Positions 29,210 to 43,110 of a DNA stretch of 64,000 nt are shown here, piece by piece. This DNA comes from Pseudocercospora fijiensis CIRAD86 (lineage: Eukaryota; Ascomycota; Dothideomycetes; Mycosphaerellales; Mycosphaerellaceae): NCBI RefSeq assembly GCF_000340215.1, contig NW_006921533.1, positions 2,295,386 through 2,359,385 of the forward strand. The letters are read 5' to 3'. A program made the translations under genes and the position numbers. The stretch's first letter is position 1; each line of letters begins with the position of its first letter. A model generated the notes under the pieces. The model was not told the origin of the DNA and ran no database searches. It worked only from the letters and a program-made list of their open reading frames with translations.

Positions 29210-30430
29210 TACGCTTCCCTTCTAAAGGCCGCGCCCTCGTAGCCCGTCTATATTACAACCTAATCTCCGTTACCGCTAACTTAGTAGACTAACTAAGCTG
29301 TTTAGCCGCGCTAAATTGAACGCTTAACTACCTAATTATGTAACTATATTAAACCTTACCTCCGATAATGTCTAACTTCTAACTACGCTATTACTACTAC
29401 TATAGTAATAATAAGGGGTTATATAGCTATGTAAATTGAAGGCTAGTAACTAATTACAATACGAGCGTACCTTCCCTACTATAATAGGTAGGTATACGGG
29501 GTATTATAGCACTGCCCCCGTTCTAAGTAAGGTTGTCCGAGTTCTTTGCGTCTACTCTTAAAAGACCTAGAAATGTCCGCTTCCGAGAGTTGTTCTTATT
29601 GTTACGAGGGCTATTGCTATTCGTAGTTTCGCTAGCCCTAATTAGCTAGGTTTAGTAGCCTTTAATTGTCGATCTTATCTTATCTTTTTAAAAACACAGT
29701 TCGTCTAGTTTCTATAGGTAAAGGCTATTATAAGTATAATAGTTGAGGTTCGCCTCGCTTAAAGGGTTAGAAAGATCGAGGAGTAACCTATTGTCCGCAA
29801 GATCGACCCTAGCTAGCTTAGCTCTATAGTTTTTGCCCTTAGTTAGTCTATTAGTCGCTTAATCTTTTAAGCGGCTTAAAGTTTTAATTAAACCTTTAAC
29901 ATACTTAATGTTTTAACCTAGTATAGTGCCTTAGGCTCGTAGTGTAGGTAAGGTTGTGTCTATAGGCGTAGCGATAGTAGTAGGTAATGTTAATAATAAC
30001 GGCGCTAGTCGTCTTAGCGCCGACTTTACCTTGCTTCTAATTTCCTTCTTTAACTAATAACAACTCGGTAACACTGTTACTAACATAGCCGTGTCTTTCC
30101 TCTCTTAAATAGTAACACACTCCGCAATACCGTTACTAACATAGCCGCGCTAGCCGCGCCGTCCTCGCCGATTGCCTAGGCCTCGAGGCCTCGATAGAAT
30201 AAAGGAACAAGAGGGGGACCTATAGGGCTCGGTAGTAGAGAGGGGGATATCTTTTAGAAGAGCAGGTAATTAATTAACGCGTTATAGCGCGCTTGTTAAT
30301 ACTCGGTACGCGTTTACTATAGTAGTATAGTCTTATTATCCTTGTTACTAATAATTGCTTGCCTCTAATTAGTTAGCTAATAGTACCCCGGGGGTAGCAT
30401 TAATCCTAGGCCCTAATAGTAGTATTATAG
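29210..30430. other. 3' non-coding region of FG
   Basis: Inverted homologue of 21596-22838 and 37695-38963, with the PPT cttcccttctaaagg just inside the LTR. No gene recognised. Confidence 0.7.
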
Positions 30431-31974
30431 GCCCTTAGCCTTCTTCTTGTTCTTTATACTAGTCTAATACTCGTCTAATAGCTTAGTTATATCCTCGAAC
30501 GAGTCTTTAGCTTCCTATAAGTCCTATTTAGGTAAATAGCCTTGCTATCTTAGGAGGTACTCCTTCTTGCCTTGCCTAGTCCGATGCTTTAGAATACGTT
30601 CTATAGACTATAGCTCTTTACTATTAGCTAAGACTTCCTCTAACTTAGTAGGCGCTTTATCGCCTTCGCGCTAGTAGTATAGTTTAAGGAGGGAGATATA
30701 GAAGGTATTATAAATAGTATAATAGGGTAGAAGCTATAACTAGTAGGCCTAGCTATTGCCCTTCGGTTCTTAGATGCGGAATAGGCTAATATATCTTAGT
30801 GCGAGCTTAGGCCTTGTCTTGCTATTAGGTAATAGATGCTTGCGGATGCGGAGGTTCTTCGTACTAAGTATAACTATATCGCCTTGTTTAAATGTTATTA
30901 GTATATAACGCTTATCGTAGTAGGCCTTTTAGTATTCTTAAGCCTTTGTTAACTTCTTAGCTATCTTAGTATAGATTTCTCGCATCTTCTAGATACGTTC
31001 TATTGCCGCTAGTGTCTCTAGTACTTAACGCGCTTCCCTTTCCTTACGCTCGGCCTCGAGCGATAGTAGGTCTTGTAGTATAGCAGCATTCTAGCCTATT
31101 ATAGCTATATATAGTAAGACCTTAGTTAATAAATGTATACTGTTATTATATACGAATTCGGCTAGTTATAGGAGGTTAACCTATCTATTAGGGTCCTCGT
31201 TAATGTAGCTACGTAGGTACTACTATAGCGTAGCATTTTGCCTCTCTGTTTAACCGTTAGTCTGTAGATAGAAGGCTATTAATAGCCGATGCTTTAGTCT
31301 TAGCTATAGGCATAATTCGCTCTAATAGTGCGATATAAATATCGAGCCCCTATCGGAGACTATCCCCTTAGGGGTCCCCTAATAGCTATAGAAGATATTA
31401 TTCTATAGGGCTTTAGCTATATTAATAGCAGTCCAATCCTTTCAAGCAGGGATGTAACGAGCGCTCTTAGTAAACCGGTCTACGACAACTAGGATAGCAT
31501 TATATATATCCTTGCTACCCTTACGCTTAGTAGGCGGAAGGCCTGTAATAAAGTCTATTATAAGCTTAGTAAATAGCTTCCTAGGAACAGGAAGTAAAGA
31601 CAACTCGCTAAATAGTAAGTGCTTTAGTGCTTTAACTCGCTAGTATACTATATAGGTCTGCATATACTCCTTTATATGCCGCTTACTATTTAGCTAGTAG
31701 TATATACGCGATAGTAACTCGTACGACCTCTCTATACTATAGTAACTAGCAAGCTTACTATTATAGTATCGCTTTAAAAGCTCTTGTCTAATCGATTGTT
31801 TAGCGGGGACATAGTATCTGCTCTTAAACTTTAAGTAACCTTTGTCGTCGATCGACTAACTATTACTCTTACTAGATCGAGTCGCTCGTCTACTTATAAG
31901 CCTATTAATACGCTCGATAGCGAAGGCGTCCCTCTACTAAGTACGTAATAGCTTATCTATAAACGATTAACTAT
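30431..31974 (-). pseudogene. FG Pol, 3' half (integrase and chromodomain)
   Basis: The minus strand carries the integrase HHCC region near 31700, the integrase core near 31350-31550, the integrase tail, and the chromodomain-like end near 30460-30610, parallel to A and E. Stops are TAG/TAA. Its upstream end at 31979 is the insertion point of E; the frame continues at 39161. Confidence 0.85.
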
Positions 31975-31979
31975 CCCTA
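31975..31979. repeat. Left TSD of chromovirus E (CCCTA)
   Basis: Matches 39161-39165, and removing E plus one copy rejoins the FG sequence ..ctatccctatttg.. Confidence 0.9.
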
Positions 31980-32176
31980 TATTAGGGCTAAAGGGGCTAT
32001 ACGTAATTGGTATATAATTAGGCCGAGTAAAGCTAGGGTCTTAGTGCCTTAGGCAGGGCTTAGCGCTTAGCGTTAGGCTAACTAGCCTGCCTTCCTCCTT
32101 CTCCTCCTAGTTCTCTATCGAATACTACTCGTACCTACTACTACCCTATCTATCTGCTAATATAACCCTTTTTATA
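31980..32176 (+). repeat. Chromovirus E 5' LTR (197 bp)
   Basis: Starts TATTAGGGCTAAAGG (TGTTAGGG in the 3' copy) and ends ACCCTTTTTATA. Same length as the 3' LTR; differences are transitions. Confidence 0.93.
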
Positions 32177-32192
32177 TAGTATTCGATCCACA
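32177..32192 (+). promoter_or_regulatory. Probable tRNA primer-binding site of chromovirus E
   Basis: TAGTATTCGATCC directly follows the 5' LTR. The first triplet was probably TGG before RIP, matching a tRNA CCA end. The same sequence lies next to the FG 5' LTR (43098-43110, inverted). I cannot name the tRNA. Confidence 0.6.
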
Positions 32193-32199
32193 CTTTAAG

Positions 32200-33880
32200 G
32201 GTAGCAGCTAGATAGTCCTTATTTCAAGCTTTTAGCGGTATAGCTACGAATAAGACTAATCTAACTATATTACGCTCGAAGAACGGGACCTATACGTACT
32301 ATCCTATCGAAACAACCGTACTAATTATTAAGCAAGGCCTTCTATACGGCCTATTATACTAAGTTAAGCATACTAGGCCGATATCTACTAATTCCGCTAT
32401 ATCCGTATCTTAGGGGCTAATAATATATTATTAGTGTCGCCCCTTATAATAGCCGGTTTATTACAAAACAACAACCGCGGCGCCGCTAGCAGCGCTAGCA
32501 ATGGCAACACTAGTAGTATAGTGCCTACTAAAGTGCCTACTAAAGCACCTGCTAAAGTACCTCCTACTAAAGAGCCTACTAGAGGGCCTACTAAAGAAGA
32601 ACCTATAATTCTAGGTAATAATCTAGAATTGCCTATTAACGACATTCTTAGCAACATTGTTAATCGACGATATAGCTAGCTAGCCTTTAGCCCTTAACTA
32701 GTAGGGAGACTTTAAGAAGCTACTTAAAACAGGCTTACTGCCCTACGTTAAGAACAATAGCTAAAGGATAATCTCCTCGAGATTCGCCGCCTGCAGGAAG
32801 CCCTAATAACTACTGCTAGACTAGAACTAGTAGTAGGACCTTCCGTATAAAAGAAGGATGCTAAGCTTAAGGACTGCACTGTATTCGATAGCTCTAGTCG
32901 AAAGCAGTATAACGACTACATTCGTAACTGTAAGCTTAACTAGCGCAATGCACTAAGAGCGCTACTAGACGACTATTCCTTAGTCGTATACGCTATATAG
33001 TATATTAATAGCGACCTAAAGCGCATATAGGATAACTAGGTCGCGGCTATTAGGATAGAGAGGGATCTAGTCGTAGGACTATAAGACTATTATACTAAAT
33101 ACCCTTAGCAACCCTATATTACGCTAGTAGCACGCCTAAGACTAATACCTATATGCCAAATAAAAGGCCGATTAAACCTCTCGATCCTTCGAGGCCTATC
33201 TAAAGACCCTTAAGGACGATTTGCTACCTAAGACCGACTCTATCTAGATATCTAAGATACGACCTAAACTAAGGTAGGAACTAGTCCTTAAATTAGACCG
33301 CCGCCGTGTGTTCGAACAAGCTAATCTTATACGCATTCAATTTATAGTCGAAGTAGAAACAGCTAAACGAGCTATCTAGCTTTAGTAACGACTAGAATCG
33401 AGGATCCGACTAGCTAGTACTAACCGTAGCAACCGTAGCCGCGGAGGAAACCAAGGTTCCTACTATAACAACAATACTAATAACAGGAATAGTAATAGCG
33501 ACCGCAGAAGAGGCCGTAGCCGGCGGCTATATAGAGGAGGCCGCGATAGGGGCCGTAGAAGGGGCTCGTATCCCTATAATACTAACCGCTCGGCTAATAA
33601 CAGCAATAATAGCTACGGTAACCTACTAACCGGATTGAAGTGCTTTAACTATAATAGTACTAGCTATCTCCTAGGCTAATGCGACAAACCTAGGGATTAG
33701 GCCCGGATTAACCGTGCCTCCGCTAAGTATAAGAAACACCTTTTAGCCGCTAATGCTACCCCTATAGGCTAACCTTCGAAAAAAGAATAAGCGCCGTACT
33801 AACTATTAGCCTTGTACGGCGTAAGACTATCGACATTGTGCTAGCTATAATACGCTCCTGCCTTATATAGGACACGAAGG
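32200..33880 (+). pseudogene. Gag of chromovirus E, RIP-inactivated
   Basis: The capsid-like polyprotein packages element RNA. A linker near 32434-32680 stays open and shows TK.P repeats (VPTKVPTKAPAKVPP). Further on: RKQYNDYIRNCKLN, NALRALLDDYSLVVYAI, SFEAYLKTLKDDLLPK and an Asn/Gly/Arg-rich region. Then comes a zinc knuckle at about 33646, CFNYNSTSYLLG.CDKP, in which one Cys and the His have become Tyr. Frame changes exist, so one continuous product cannot be read. The minus-strand frame over 32397-32657 is only the antisense of the linker. Confidence 0.7.
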
Positions 33881-36800
33881 GCACTAACTATTAAACTAAG
33901 GTTATACTAGATCTAGGAAATTTAGTTAGTGCCCTTATTAGCTATCGCCTAGCTAAGTAATTAGACCTTCGACAACTGCCTAGGACTAACCTACTAACCC
34001 TTGCTTAGTTTAATAACGCTCGGCACTTAACCTATAGGGCCTACTATATTCCTATAGTTCTAAAGGACGACCTCGGAAATAAACGCCTACTAGACTTTAC
34101 TGCCTACGTAGTAGATATAGACAACCTATATAGGGGAGCTACTATTATTATTAGCAACCCTATTCTTAAGCACTATACTATAGTTATAGACTTAGGCAGT
34201 TAATAATAGCGATTTAGAATCGCTAGGAGAGAGGACATTAAATACATCGATATTAGCGAGTGTCCTAATAATATTAGGGTCCTGTTTATTAGCAACCTTA
34301 TACTAGCCTCCGCCTTAGCTAATCTAACTGCCGACCTGCTCGGTAGTAATAACAATAAACCTGTGCCCCCTAATAGCATAGACCCTAAACAGCTTAAGCG
34401 TATACTAGAGCCTATTCGAGAGACCTACATTAATGTATTTAAACACTACCTAGCATCGACGTTCCCTATGTTTAAAGAGACGGATTATAAGATTAACATT
34501 ATAGAGGGCAAAGAGGTCCCTTTTGGTCCCCTCTACAACCTTAGTAAACGAGAGCTTGCTATATTACGTAAGTATCTAGAGGAAAACCTAGCTAATAGTC
34601 GAATTCGATACAGTAATAGCCCTACTAGTGCGCCTATCCTGTTTGTTCTAAAGAAGGATAGTAGCCTACGCCTATATATCGACTATCGTAGGCTTAATAC
34701 TGTTACTATTAAAGACCGCTATCCACTCCCTCTTATTAATAAGACCCTCGATCGCCTTTCTAGGGCCTACTTCTATACTATATTAGATATTAAGGATACG
34801 TACTATCGTATCTGTATTCGTAAGGGCGACGAATAGAAGACGGCCTTTCGCACTCGCTATAGCTGTTTCGAGTACTTAGTTATACTATTCGGCTTAGCTA
34901 ATGCCCCTATAACATTCTAGTCCTATATTAATCGGGCCCTTTCGGGCCTATTAGACTATCTCTATATAGTTTACCTAGATAACATCCTAGTTTATATATA
35001 TTTACCTAATATTGCAGAATACTAGGCCGTAGTACGCAAGGTCCTCGACCGCCTACGAGCCTACAGACTGTATTGCAAACCTTCTAAATGCACCTTTGCT
35101 ACTAAAGAGGTATTATTCCTTAGCTTCCTTATTTTAACCGAGGGTGTTAAGGCTAATCCTAACCGGATTAAAACAATTACTAAATGGCCTGTTCCTACGT
35201 CTATTAAAGAGCTTTAATTATTCCTCGGTTTTACTAACTTCTACCGCCGGTTTATTAAGGGCTATTCGAGGCACGTAATGCTATTAACTAAGCTTACTAA
35301 AACTAAGGCTAATCTATCTAGAGAGTTTAGATAGACTAATAAGACACAAGCCGCTTTTAACGGTCTAAAGTAACGCTTTACTAAAGTCCCCTTGTTGCAC
35401 TATTTCGTACTAAGCAAACAGATCCGAATTGAGACTAACGCTTTATAGTTCGCTATATTAGCTATTATGTTATAGTAGGCTAATAATACCTACTAGCACC
35501 CGATTGCCTTCTTCTCGAGGAAGATAATTAATGCTAAACGTCGCTACGAGACCTACGAGTAAGAGCTCCTAGCTATTGTCGAGGCCTTTAAGTATTAGAG
35601 GTACTACCTCGATAGGGCTTAATATACAATACAGGTCTATATAGACTATAACAACCTCCGTAGCATTACTAAGGTTACTAGGGTTATAGGTCGATAGGCT
35701 AGATAGGCCGTCTACCTCGCCGGGTTCGATTTTAATATATTATACCGGCTAGGCGTAAGTAACCCTACCGATAGCCTATCGAGGCGACCTAACTACAATA
35801 GCGAGACCTAATATATCAATTTATTGTTTCTAACCCTATAGTATAAGATTGCTATAGCCCGTATTGTTAATAAGCAAACGTAGGATAAGCGGACCTCCGG
35901 ACCCCGCGGCGGTAACAAATACTATAGCGGAGTTGTCGTTCTTCTAGTATACGTTAAAAAGGACGTAGATCGCTCGAGCTATAACGACTCGATTAAAGAT
36001 ATTGCTATCTATAGCGATAGCACTATAGAAGAGGTTGCAGTTAATCCGGCTACTAGTACTATTAGATGCATATAATGCGTACCTCGTTTAATAGCGAGGG
36101 TACTATTAAATAACCTTGCAAATAGGGATAGTTAATCGTTTATAGATAAGCTATTACGTACTTAGCAGAGGGACGCCTTTGCTATCGAGCGTATTAATAG
36201 GCTTATAAGTAGACGGGCGACTCGATCTAGTAAGAGTAATAGTTAGTCGATCGACGATAAAGGTTACTTAAAGTTTAAGGGCAGGTACTATATCCCCGCT
36301 AAACAATCGATTAGATAAGAGCTTTTAAAGAGGCACTATAATAGTGAGCTCGCTAGTTACTATAGCATAGAGAGGTCGCACGAGTTACTATCGCGTATAT
36401 ACTACTAGCTAAATAGTAAGCGGCATATAAAGGAGTATATACAGACCTATGTAGTATACTAGCGAGTTAAAGCACTAAAGCACTTACTATTTAGCGAGTT
36501 GTCTTTACTCCCTATTCTAAAGAAGCCTTTTGTAGAGCTTATAATAGACTTTATTATAGGTCTTCCCCCTACTAAGCGAAGAGGAAGCAAAGACGTCTTT
36601 AACGCTATACTAGTCGTTATAGACCGATTCACTAAGGGTGCTCGCTATATTCCTACTCGGAAGGATTGGACGGCTATTAATATAGCTAAAGCACTATAGA
36701 ACAACATCTTCTATAGCTATTAGGGAACCCCTAAGGGGATAGTCTCCGACCGGGGCTCGACATTCACATCGCACTATTAGAGCGAAATATGCCTATAGCT

Positions 36801-37694
36801 AAGACTTAAGCATCGCCTGTCTATAGCGTTCTATCTATAAACAGATAGCTAGACCGAGAGGCAAAATACTACGCTGCAGCAGTACCTACGCAGCTATATT
36901 AATAAGAACCCTAACGACTAGGTTAACCTCCTATAACTAGCCGAATTTGTATACAATAATAGTGTCTACTTATCTACTAAGGTGTTACCCTATTTCGCTA
37001 TAATAGGCTAGAACGCTGCTATGCTATAAGACCCCCTACCGCTCGAGGCCGAGCGCAAGGAAAGGGAAGCGTATTAAGTACTAACCCCTAAAACACTAGC
37101 GGCTATTAAGAGGGTTTAGAAGATGCGAGAAATTCACGCTAAAATGGCTAACAAACTAGTAAAGGCCTAGGCCTATTAGAAGGCCTACTACGACAAACAC
37201 TATACGCTAATAACCTTCAAGCAAGGTAATATAGTTATACTTAGTACAAAGAACCTCCGCATCCGCAAACACCTATTACCTAATAGCAAAACACGCCCTA
37301 AACTAGCACTAAGGTATATTAGCCTATTCCGCATTCGGGAAGTTAAGGGCTCTTCCGTATAGGCCTATTAGTTATAGCTCCTACTATACTATACTATCTA
37401 TAACACCTTCTATATCTCCCTCCTTAAACTATACTACTACCGCGGAGACTCTAATAAAGGAGCCCCTACTAAACATAAAGAGATACTAGCTAACGGTAAA
37501 GAGCTGTAGTCTATAGAACGTATTCTAAAGCACCGGACTAGGCAAGGCAAAAAGGAGTACCTCCTAAGATAGTAAGGCTATTCGCCGGAATAGGACTCGT
37601 AGGAAGATAAAGCCTCTTTTAAAGACATAACTAAGTTATTAAATAAGTATTAGACTAGTGTAAAGAACAAGAAGAAGGCTAAGGGCCTATAATA
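33881..37694 (+). pseudogene. Pol of chromovirus E, RIP-inactivated
   Basis: Protease remnant LDLGNLVSALIS (about 33907); RT from 34363 with EVPFGPLYNLSKREL, LYIDYRRLNTVTIKDRYPL, ILDIKDTYYRI and YLDN (Asn at 34981-34983); RNase H from about 35420; integrase zinc-binding (about 36330-36480) and core (ELIIDFIIGLPPTKRRG, VVIDRFTKGARYIPTRKD, 36499-36700), then ETERQN-like and AYQKAYYDKHYTL segments; and a chromodomain-like end near 37520-37650. Integrase Asp residues in LIIDF and VVIDRF survive. Stops are at Gln/Trp codons. Confidence 0.9.
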
Positions 37695-38963
37695 TCGCCT
37701 AGGAATAATACTACCCCCGGGGTGCTATTAGCTAACTAATTAGAGGCCGACAAACTAGGACAATAAGACTATACTACTATAGTAGACGCGTACTGAGTAT
37801 TAACAAACGCGCTATAACTATTAACTAATCCTGTTAACTAATCGCCTACTCTTTCGAGGGATCTACCCCTTTACTAGCGCACCCTATAAGACCCTCCTTT
37901 TAACGCCCCCTCTTATTCCTTCCTTCTACTAAGGCCTCGAGGCCTAGGCGATTAGCGAGGACGGCGCACGCGCATATAAATAGTAATAATAATAATGCCG
38001 ACGGCGTTACGCTTGTACTAAATAGCGACACGGCCGGCGTAGCTATATTAGTAACGGTATTACAGAGTGTGTCGCTAGTTAAAGCGTCGCTAGTCGAAGA
38101 AGGAAATGAGAAGCAAGGTAAAGTTAGCGCTAAGACAGCTAGCGCCGCTATTGTTAATACTACTTGCTATTATTACTACGCCTACGGACATAACCTTACC
38201 TATACCGCGAGCCTAAGGCACCTTTAGTTAAAACTTTGATTAAAACTTTAAGGCTAAGTTAAAATATTAAGGCTTAAAAGGATTAAGTAGCTTAATAGAT
38301 TAACTAACTAAGGGCAAAACTATAGAGCTAAGCTAGCCGGGGTCGATCTTGCGGATAATAGGTTACTCCTCGATCTTTCTAACCCTTTAAGCGAGGCGAA
38401 CCTCTACTACTACACTTATAATAGCCTTTATTTATAGAAACTAGACGAGCTATGTTTTTTGAAAAGATAAGATAAGATTAATACTTGAAGGCTACTAAAC
38501 CTAACTAATTAGGCTAGCGAAACTACGAACAATAATAGTCCTCGTAACAATAAGAACAAACCCTCGGAAGCGGACAACCCTCGGAAGCGGACATTGCTAG
38601 GTCTTTTAAGAGTAGACGCAAAGAACTCGATACGATATTACTTAGAACGGAGGCAGTACTGCAATACCTCGTACGTCTACCTATTATAGTAGGGAAGACG
38701 CGCTCGTATTATAATTAGTCGAAGGCCCTTAATTCTTATAGATACATATTACTTTATAGTTCGTTATATATAGAGATAGCGCAGTTAGGGTTGTATATTG
38801 TATTGTTTAAAGGTAAGGTTTAACATAGTTACATAATTAGGTAGTTAAGTGTTTAATTTAGTACGGCTAAGCGGCTTATTAGACTTACTAAGTTAGCAGT
38901 AATAGAGGTCGAGATTGGAATATAGACAGGCTACGAGGGCGCGGCCTTTAGAAGGGGAGCGTG
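37695..38963. other. 3' non-coding region and polypurine tract of chromovirus E
   Basis: Homologous to the equivalent region in A and FG. It ends with gaaggggagcg at about 38953-38963, the polypurine tract adjoining the 3' LTR. It holds paired ccctcggaagcggac repeats near 38560-38590. No gene is recognised. Confidence 0.7.
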
Positions 38964-39160
38964 TGTTAGGGCTAAAGGGGCTATACGTAATTAGTATGTA
39001 ATTAGGCCGAGTAAAGCTAGGGTCTTAGTGCCTTAGGCAGGGCTTAGCGCTTGGCGTTAGGCTAACTAGCCTGCCTTCCTCCTTCTCCTCCTAGTTCTCT
39101 ATCGAATACTACTCGTACCTACTACTACCCTATCTACCTGCTAATATAACCCTTTTTATA
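38964..39160 (+). repeat. Chromovirus E 3' LTR (197 bp)
   Basis: Begins TGTTAGGGCTAAAGG and ends CCCTTTTTATA. It is followed by the TSD CCCTA at 39161-39165. Confidence 0.93.
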
Positions 39161-41690
39161 CCCTATTTGTAAGGTTATTTAATAGCACCCTCGCTATTAA
39201 ACGAGGTACGTATTATATATATCTAATAGCACTAGTAGCCGGAACTACTATATCCTCTTCTATAGTGCTATCGCTATATAGACTATTACTATAAATAGCA
39301 ATATCCTTAATCGAGTTATTATAGCTCGAGCGATCTAAGTTCTTTCTTTTAACGTATACTAGAAGAACGACAACCCCGCTATAGTATTCGTTACCGCCGC
39401 GGGGTCCGGGAGTCCGCTTATCCTACGCTTGCTTATTAATAATACGGGCTATAGCAATCTTATACTATAGGGTTAGAAACAATAAATTAATGTACTAAGT
39501 CTCGCTATCGTAATTAGGTCGCCTCGATAGGCTATTAGTAGGGTTACTTACGCCTAGCCGATATAGTATATTAAAATCGAACCCGGCGAGGTAGACGGCC
39601 TATCTAGCCTATCGACCTATAACCCTAGTAACCTTCGTAATTCTACGGAGGTTGTTATAGTCCGTATAGACCTAAATTGTATACTAAGCACTATCGAGAT
39701 AGTAGCGCTAATGCTTAAAGGCTTCTACGATTGCTAAGAGCTCTTACTCGTAGGTCTCGTATCGACGCTCTATATCGATTATCTTCTATAAAAAGAAGGT
39801 AATTAGGTGCTAGTAATTGTCCTTATCTGATTGCTGTAATATAATAGCCGATATAGCGAACTATAAAGCGTTAGTCTTAATACGGATCTGCTTGCTTAGT
39901 ATAAAATAGTATAATAAGGGGACTTTAGTAAAGCGTTACTTTAGACCGTTAAAAGCGGCTTGTGTTTTATTAGTCTATTTGAACTCTCTAGACGGGTTGG
40001 CCTTAGTTTTAGTAAGCTTAGTTAGTAGCATTATATGCCTCGAATAACCCTTAATAAACCGACGGTAGAAGTTAGCAAAGCCTAGGAATAATTAAAGCTC
40101 CTTAATAGACGTAGGAACAGGCTATTTAGTAATTGTTTTAATCTAGTTAGGATTAGCCTTAATACCCTCGGTTAATACGAGGAAGCTAAGGAATAACACC
40201 TCTTTAGCAGCAAAGGTACATTTAGAAGGTTTGTAATATAGTCTATAGGCTCGTAGGCGGTCGAGGACCTTGCGTACTACGGCCTAGTGTTCTATAATAT
40301 CCGGTAAATGTATATAAACTAGGATATTATCTAGGTAAACTATAAAGAGATAGTCTAATAGGCCCGAAAGGGCCCGATTAATATAGGACTAGAATATTGC
40401 AGGGGCATTAGCTAAGCCGAATAGTATAACTAAGTACTCGAAATAGCTATAGCGAGTATAGAAGGCCGTCTTCTATTCGTCGCCCTTGCGAATGCAGATA
40501 CGATAGTACGCATCCTTAATATCTAGTATAGTATAGAAGTAGGCCCTAGAAAGGCGATCGAGGGTCTTATTAATAAGAGGGAGTAGACAGCGGTCTTTAA
40601 TAGTAACAGTATTAAGCCTACGATAGTCGACATATAGGCGTAGGCTACTATCCTTCTTTAGTACGAATAGGATAGGTGCACTAGCAGGGCTATTACTATA
40701 CCGAATACGACTATTAGCTAGGTTTTCCTCTAGGTACTTACGTAACATAGCAAGCTTACGCTTACTAAGGTTATAGAGGGGTCTAAAAGGAACCTCCTTG
40801 CCCTCTATAATGTTAATCTTATAATCCGTCTCTTTAAATATAGGCAATGTCGATGCTAGGTAGTGTTTAAATACATTAATATAGGTCTCTCGAATAGGCT
40901 CTAGTATACGAGTAAGCTAATTAGGGTCTATGCTATTAGGGGGCATAGGTTCTTCGTTATTACTACCGAGCAGGTCGGCAGTCGGGTTAGCTAAGGCGGA
41001 GGCTAGTGTTAGATTGCTAATAAACAGGACCCTAATATTATTAGGGCACTCGCTAACATTAATGTGTTTAATGTCCTCTCTCCTAGCGATTCTAAATCGC
41101 TATTATTAACTGCCTAAGTCTATAACTATAGTATAGTACTTAAGAACAGGGTTGCTAATAACAATATCGGATAGAAGGCTATCTATATCTACTACGTAGG
41201 CAGTGAAATCTAGTAAGCGCTCGTTGCCGAGGTTATCTCTTAGAACTGTGTAAATATAGTAGGCTCTATAGGTTAAGTGCCGAGCGTTATTAAACTAAGC
41301 AAGGACTAGCATGTTAGTCCTAGGCAATTGTCGGAGGTCTAATTGCTTAGCTAAGCGATAGTTAATAAGGGCGCTAACTGAATTTCCGGGGTCTAGTATA
41401 ACCTTAGCCTTATAGTTAGTATCGTGCCTAGATATAAGACAGGTACGTATAATAGCTAGTACAATGTCGATAGTCTTACGCCGTATAAGGCTAATAGTTA
41501 GTGCGGCGCTTACTCTTTTTTCGAAGGTTGGCCTATAGGGATAGCGTTAGCCGCTAAGAGGTGCTTTCGGTATTTAGCGGAAGCACGATTAATTCGGGCC
41601 TAGTCCTTAGGTTTGTCGTATTAGCCTAGTAGATAGCTAGTGCTATTATAATTAAAGCACTTCAATCCGGTTAGTAGACTGCCGTAGCTA
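39161..41690 (-). pseudogene. FG Pol, 5' half (protease, RT, RNase H)
   Basis: Minus strand, right to left: protease near 41380-41450; RT with EVPFRPLYNLSKRKL, LYVDYRRLNTVTIKDR and ILDIKDAYYRI (40473-40847 is the longest open part); the active-site box YLDN with AAT at 40326-40328; and RNase H near 39500-39950. It joins the FG 3' half at the E insertion site. Stops fall on Gln/Trp codons as in the paralogues. Confidence 0.87.
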
Positions 41691-43110
41691 TTGTTATTGT
41701 TAGTAGAGCGGTTAGTATTATAGGGATACGAGCCCCTTCTACGGCCCCTATCGCGGCCTCCTCTATATAGCCGCCGGCTACGGCCTCTTCTACGGTCGTT
41801 ACTGTTCCTATTATTAGTATTGTTATTATAGTAGGAACCTTAGTTTTCTCCGCGGCTACGGTTGCTATAGTTAGTACTAGCTAGTCGGATCCTCGATTCT
41901 AGTCGTTATTAGAGCTAGACAGCTCGTTCGGCTATTTCTACTTCGACTATGAATTGAATACGTATTAGGTTAGCTTGTTCGAATATACGGCGACGGTCCA
42001 ATTTAAGGATAAGTTCCTACCTAAGTTTTAGGCGTATCTCGGAGATCTATATAGAATTAGTCTTAGGCGGAAGGTCGTCTTTAAGGGTTTTTAAGTAGGC
42101 CTCGAATAAGCGAGCCGATTAATTAGTCTTTTGTTTAGCTCGAAGATATAGGTCCTAAGTATATTGTTACCTTAGTATAGGGTTTCTAAGGGTGTCTAGC
42201 ATAATAGTTTTGCAGGTTTGCTACTAAATAGCGGTTTAATTATCGAGGGAATCGAAATAGTTATCCTAGGTACGCTTTAGGTCGCTATTAATGTACTATA
42301 TAGCGTAGACAACTAATAAATAGTCGTCTAGAAGAGCCCTTAGTGCGTTTCGCTAGTTAAGCTTATAGTTACGAATATAGTCGTTATATTGCTTCCGACT
42401 AGAGCTATTAAACACGGTGCAGTCCTTAAGTTTAGCATCCTTCTTCTAGACTAATAATAAGGAAGGTCCTACTGTTAGTTTAGTAGTAGTTATTAGAGCT
42501 TCCTAAAGGCGACGGAGCTCGAGGAGGTTATCCTTTAGCTACTATTCTTAACGTAGGGCAGTAAGCCTATTTTAGGTAGCTTCTTAAAGTCTCGCTACTA
42601 GCTAGGGGCTAAAGGCTAGTTAGCTATATCGTCGATTAACAATGTTGTTAAGTATATCGTTAATAGGCAACTCTAGGTTGTTACCTAGAACTATAGGTTC
42701 TTCGGTAGGCCTAGTAGTAGGCTCTTTAGCAGGTGCTTTAGTAGGCACTTTAGTAGGCACTATACTACTAGCGTTGTCGTTGCTAGCGCTACTAGCGGCA
42801 GCACGGTTATTGTTGCTTCGTAATAAGCCGGCTATTGTAATAGGGGATAATACTAATAATATATTATAGGCCCCTAAGATACGGATATAGCGGGATTAGT
42901 AGATATCGGCTTAGTACGATTAATTTAGTGTAATAGGCCGTATAGAAGGCCTTGCTTAATAATTAGTACGGTTGTTTCGATAGAATAGTACGTATAGGTC
43001 CCGTTCTTCGGGCGCAATATAGTTAGATTAACGATTTTCGTAGCTATACCGCTAAAAGCTTAAAATAAGGACTATCTAGCTACTGCCCTTAAAGGGTAGA
43101 TCGAATACTA
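41691..43110 (-). pseudogene. Gag and leader of FG
   Basis: Minus-strand homologue of E gag: zinc knuckle near 41640-41690, an Asn/Gly/Arg-rich segment, the TKxP linker near 42680-42760 and the leader with primer-binding site next to the LTR. The plus-strand frame over 42642-42869 is the antisense of the linker and not a gene. Confidence 0.75.

Larger units (their letters stand above)
31980..39160 (+). mobile_element. Chromovirus E, complete 7,181-bp Ty3/Gypsy element
   Basis: 197-bp LTRs at 31980-32176 and 38964-39160 with 5-bp TSD CCCTA. Internal order: primer-binding site, gag, protease, RT, RNase H, integrase, chromodomain, 1.27-kb non-coding region, polypurine tract. It is the only full-length, uninterrupted element in the window and the youngest by nesting, yet it is also RIP-inactivated. 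Confidence 0.95.

Noticed and set aside
32397..32657. 86-codon minus frame with a Gly/Val/Leu-rich, membrane-like composition
   Set aside because: Antisense of the TKxP repeat linker in chromovirus E gag; the hydrophobic pattern comes from reverse-reading the repeats. The same applies to 42642-42869 over FG gag.
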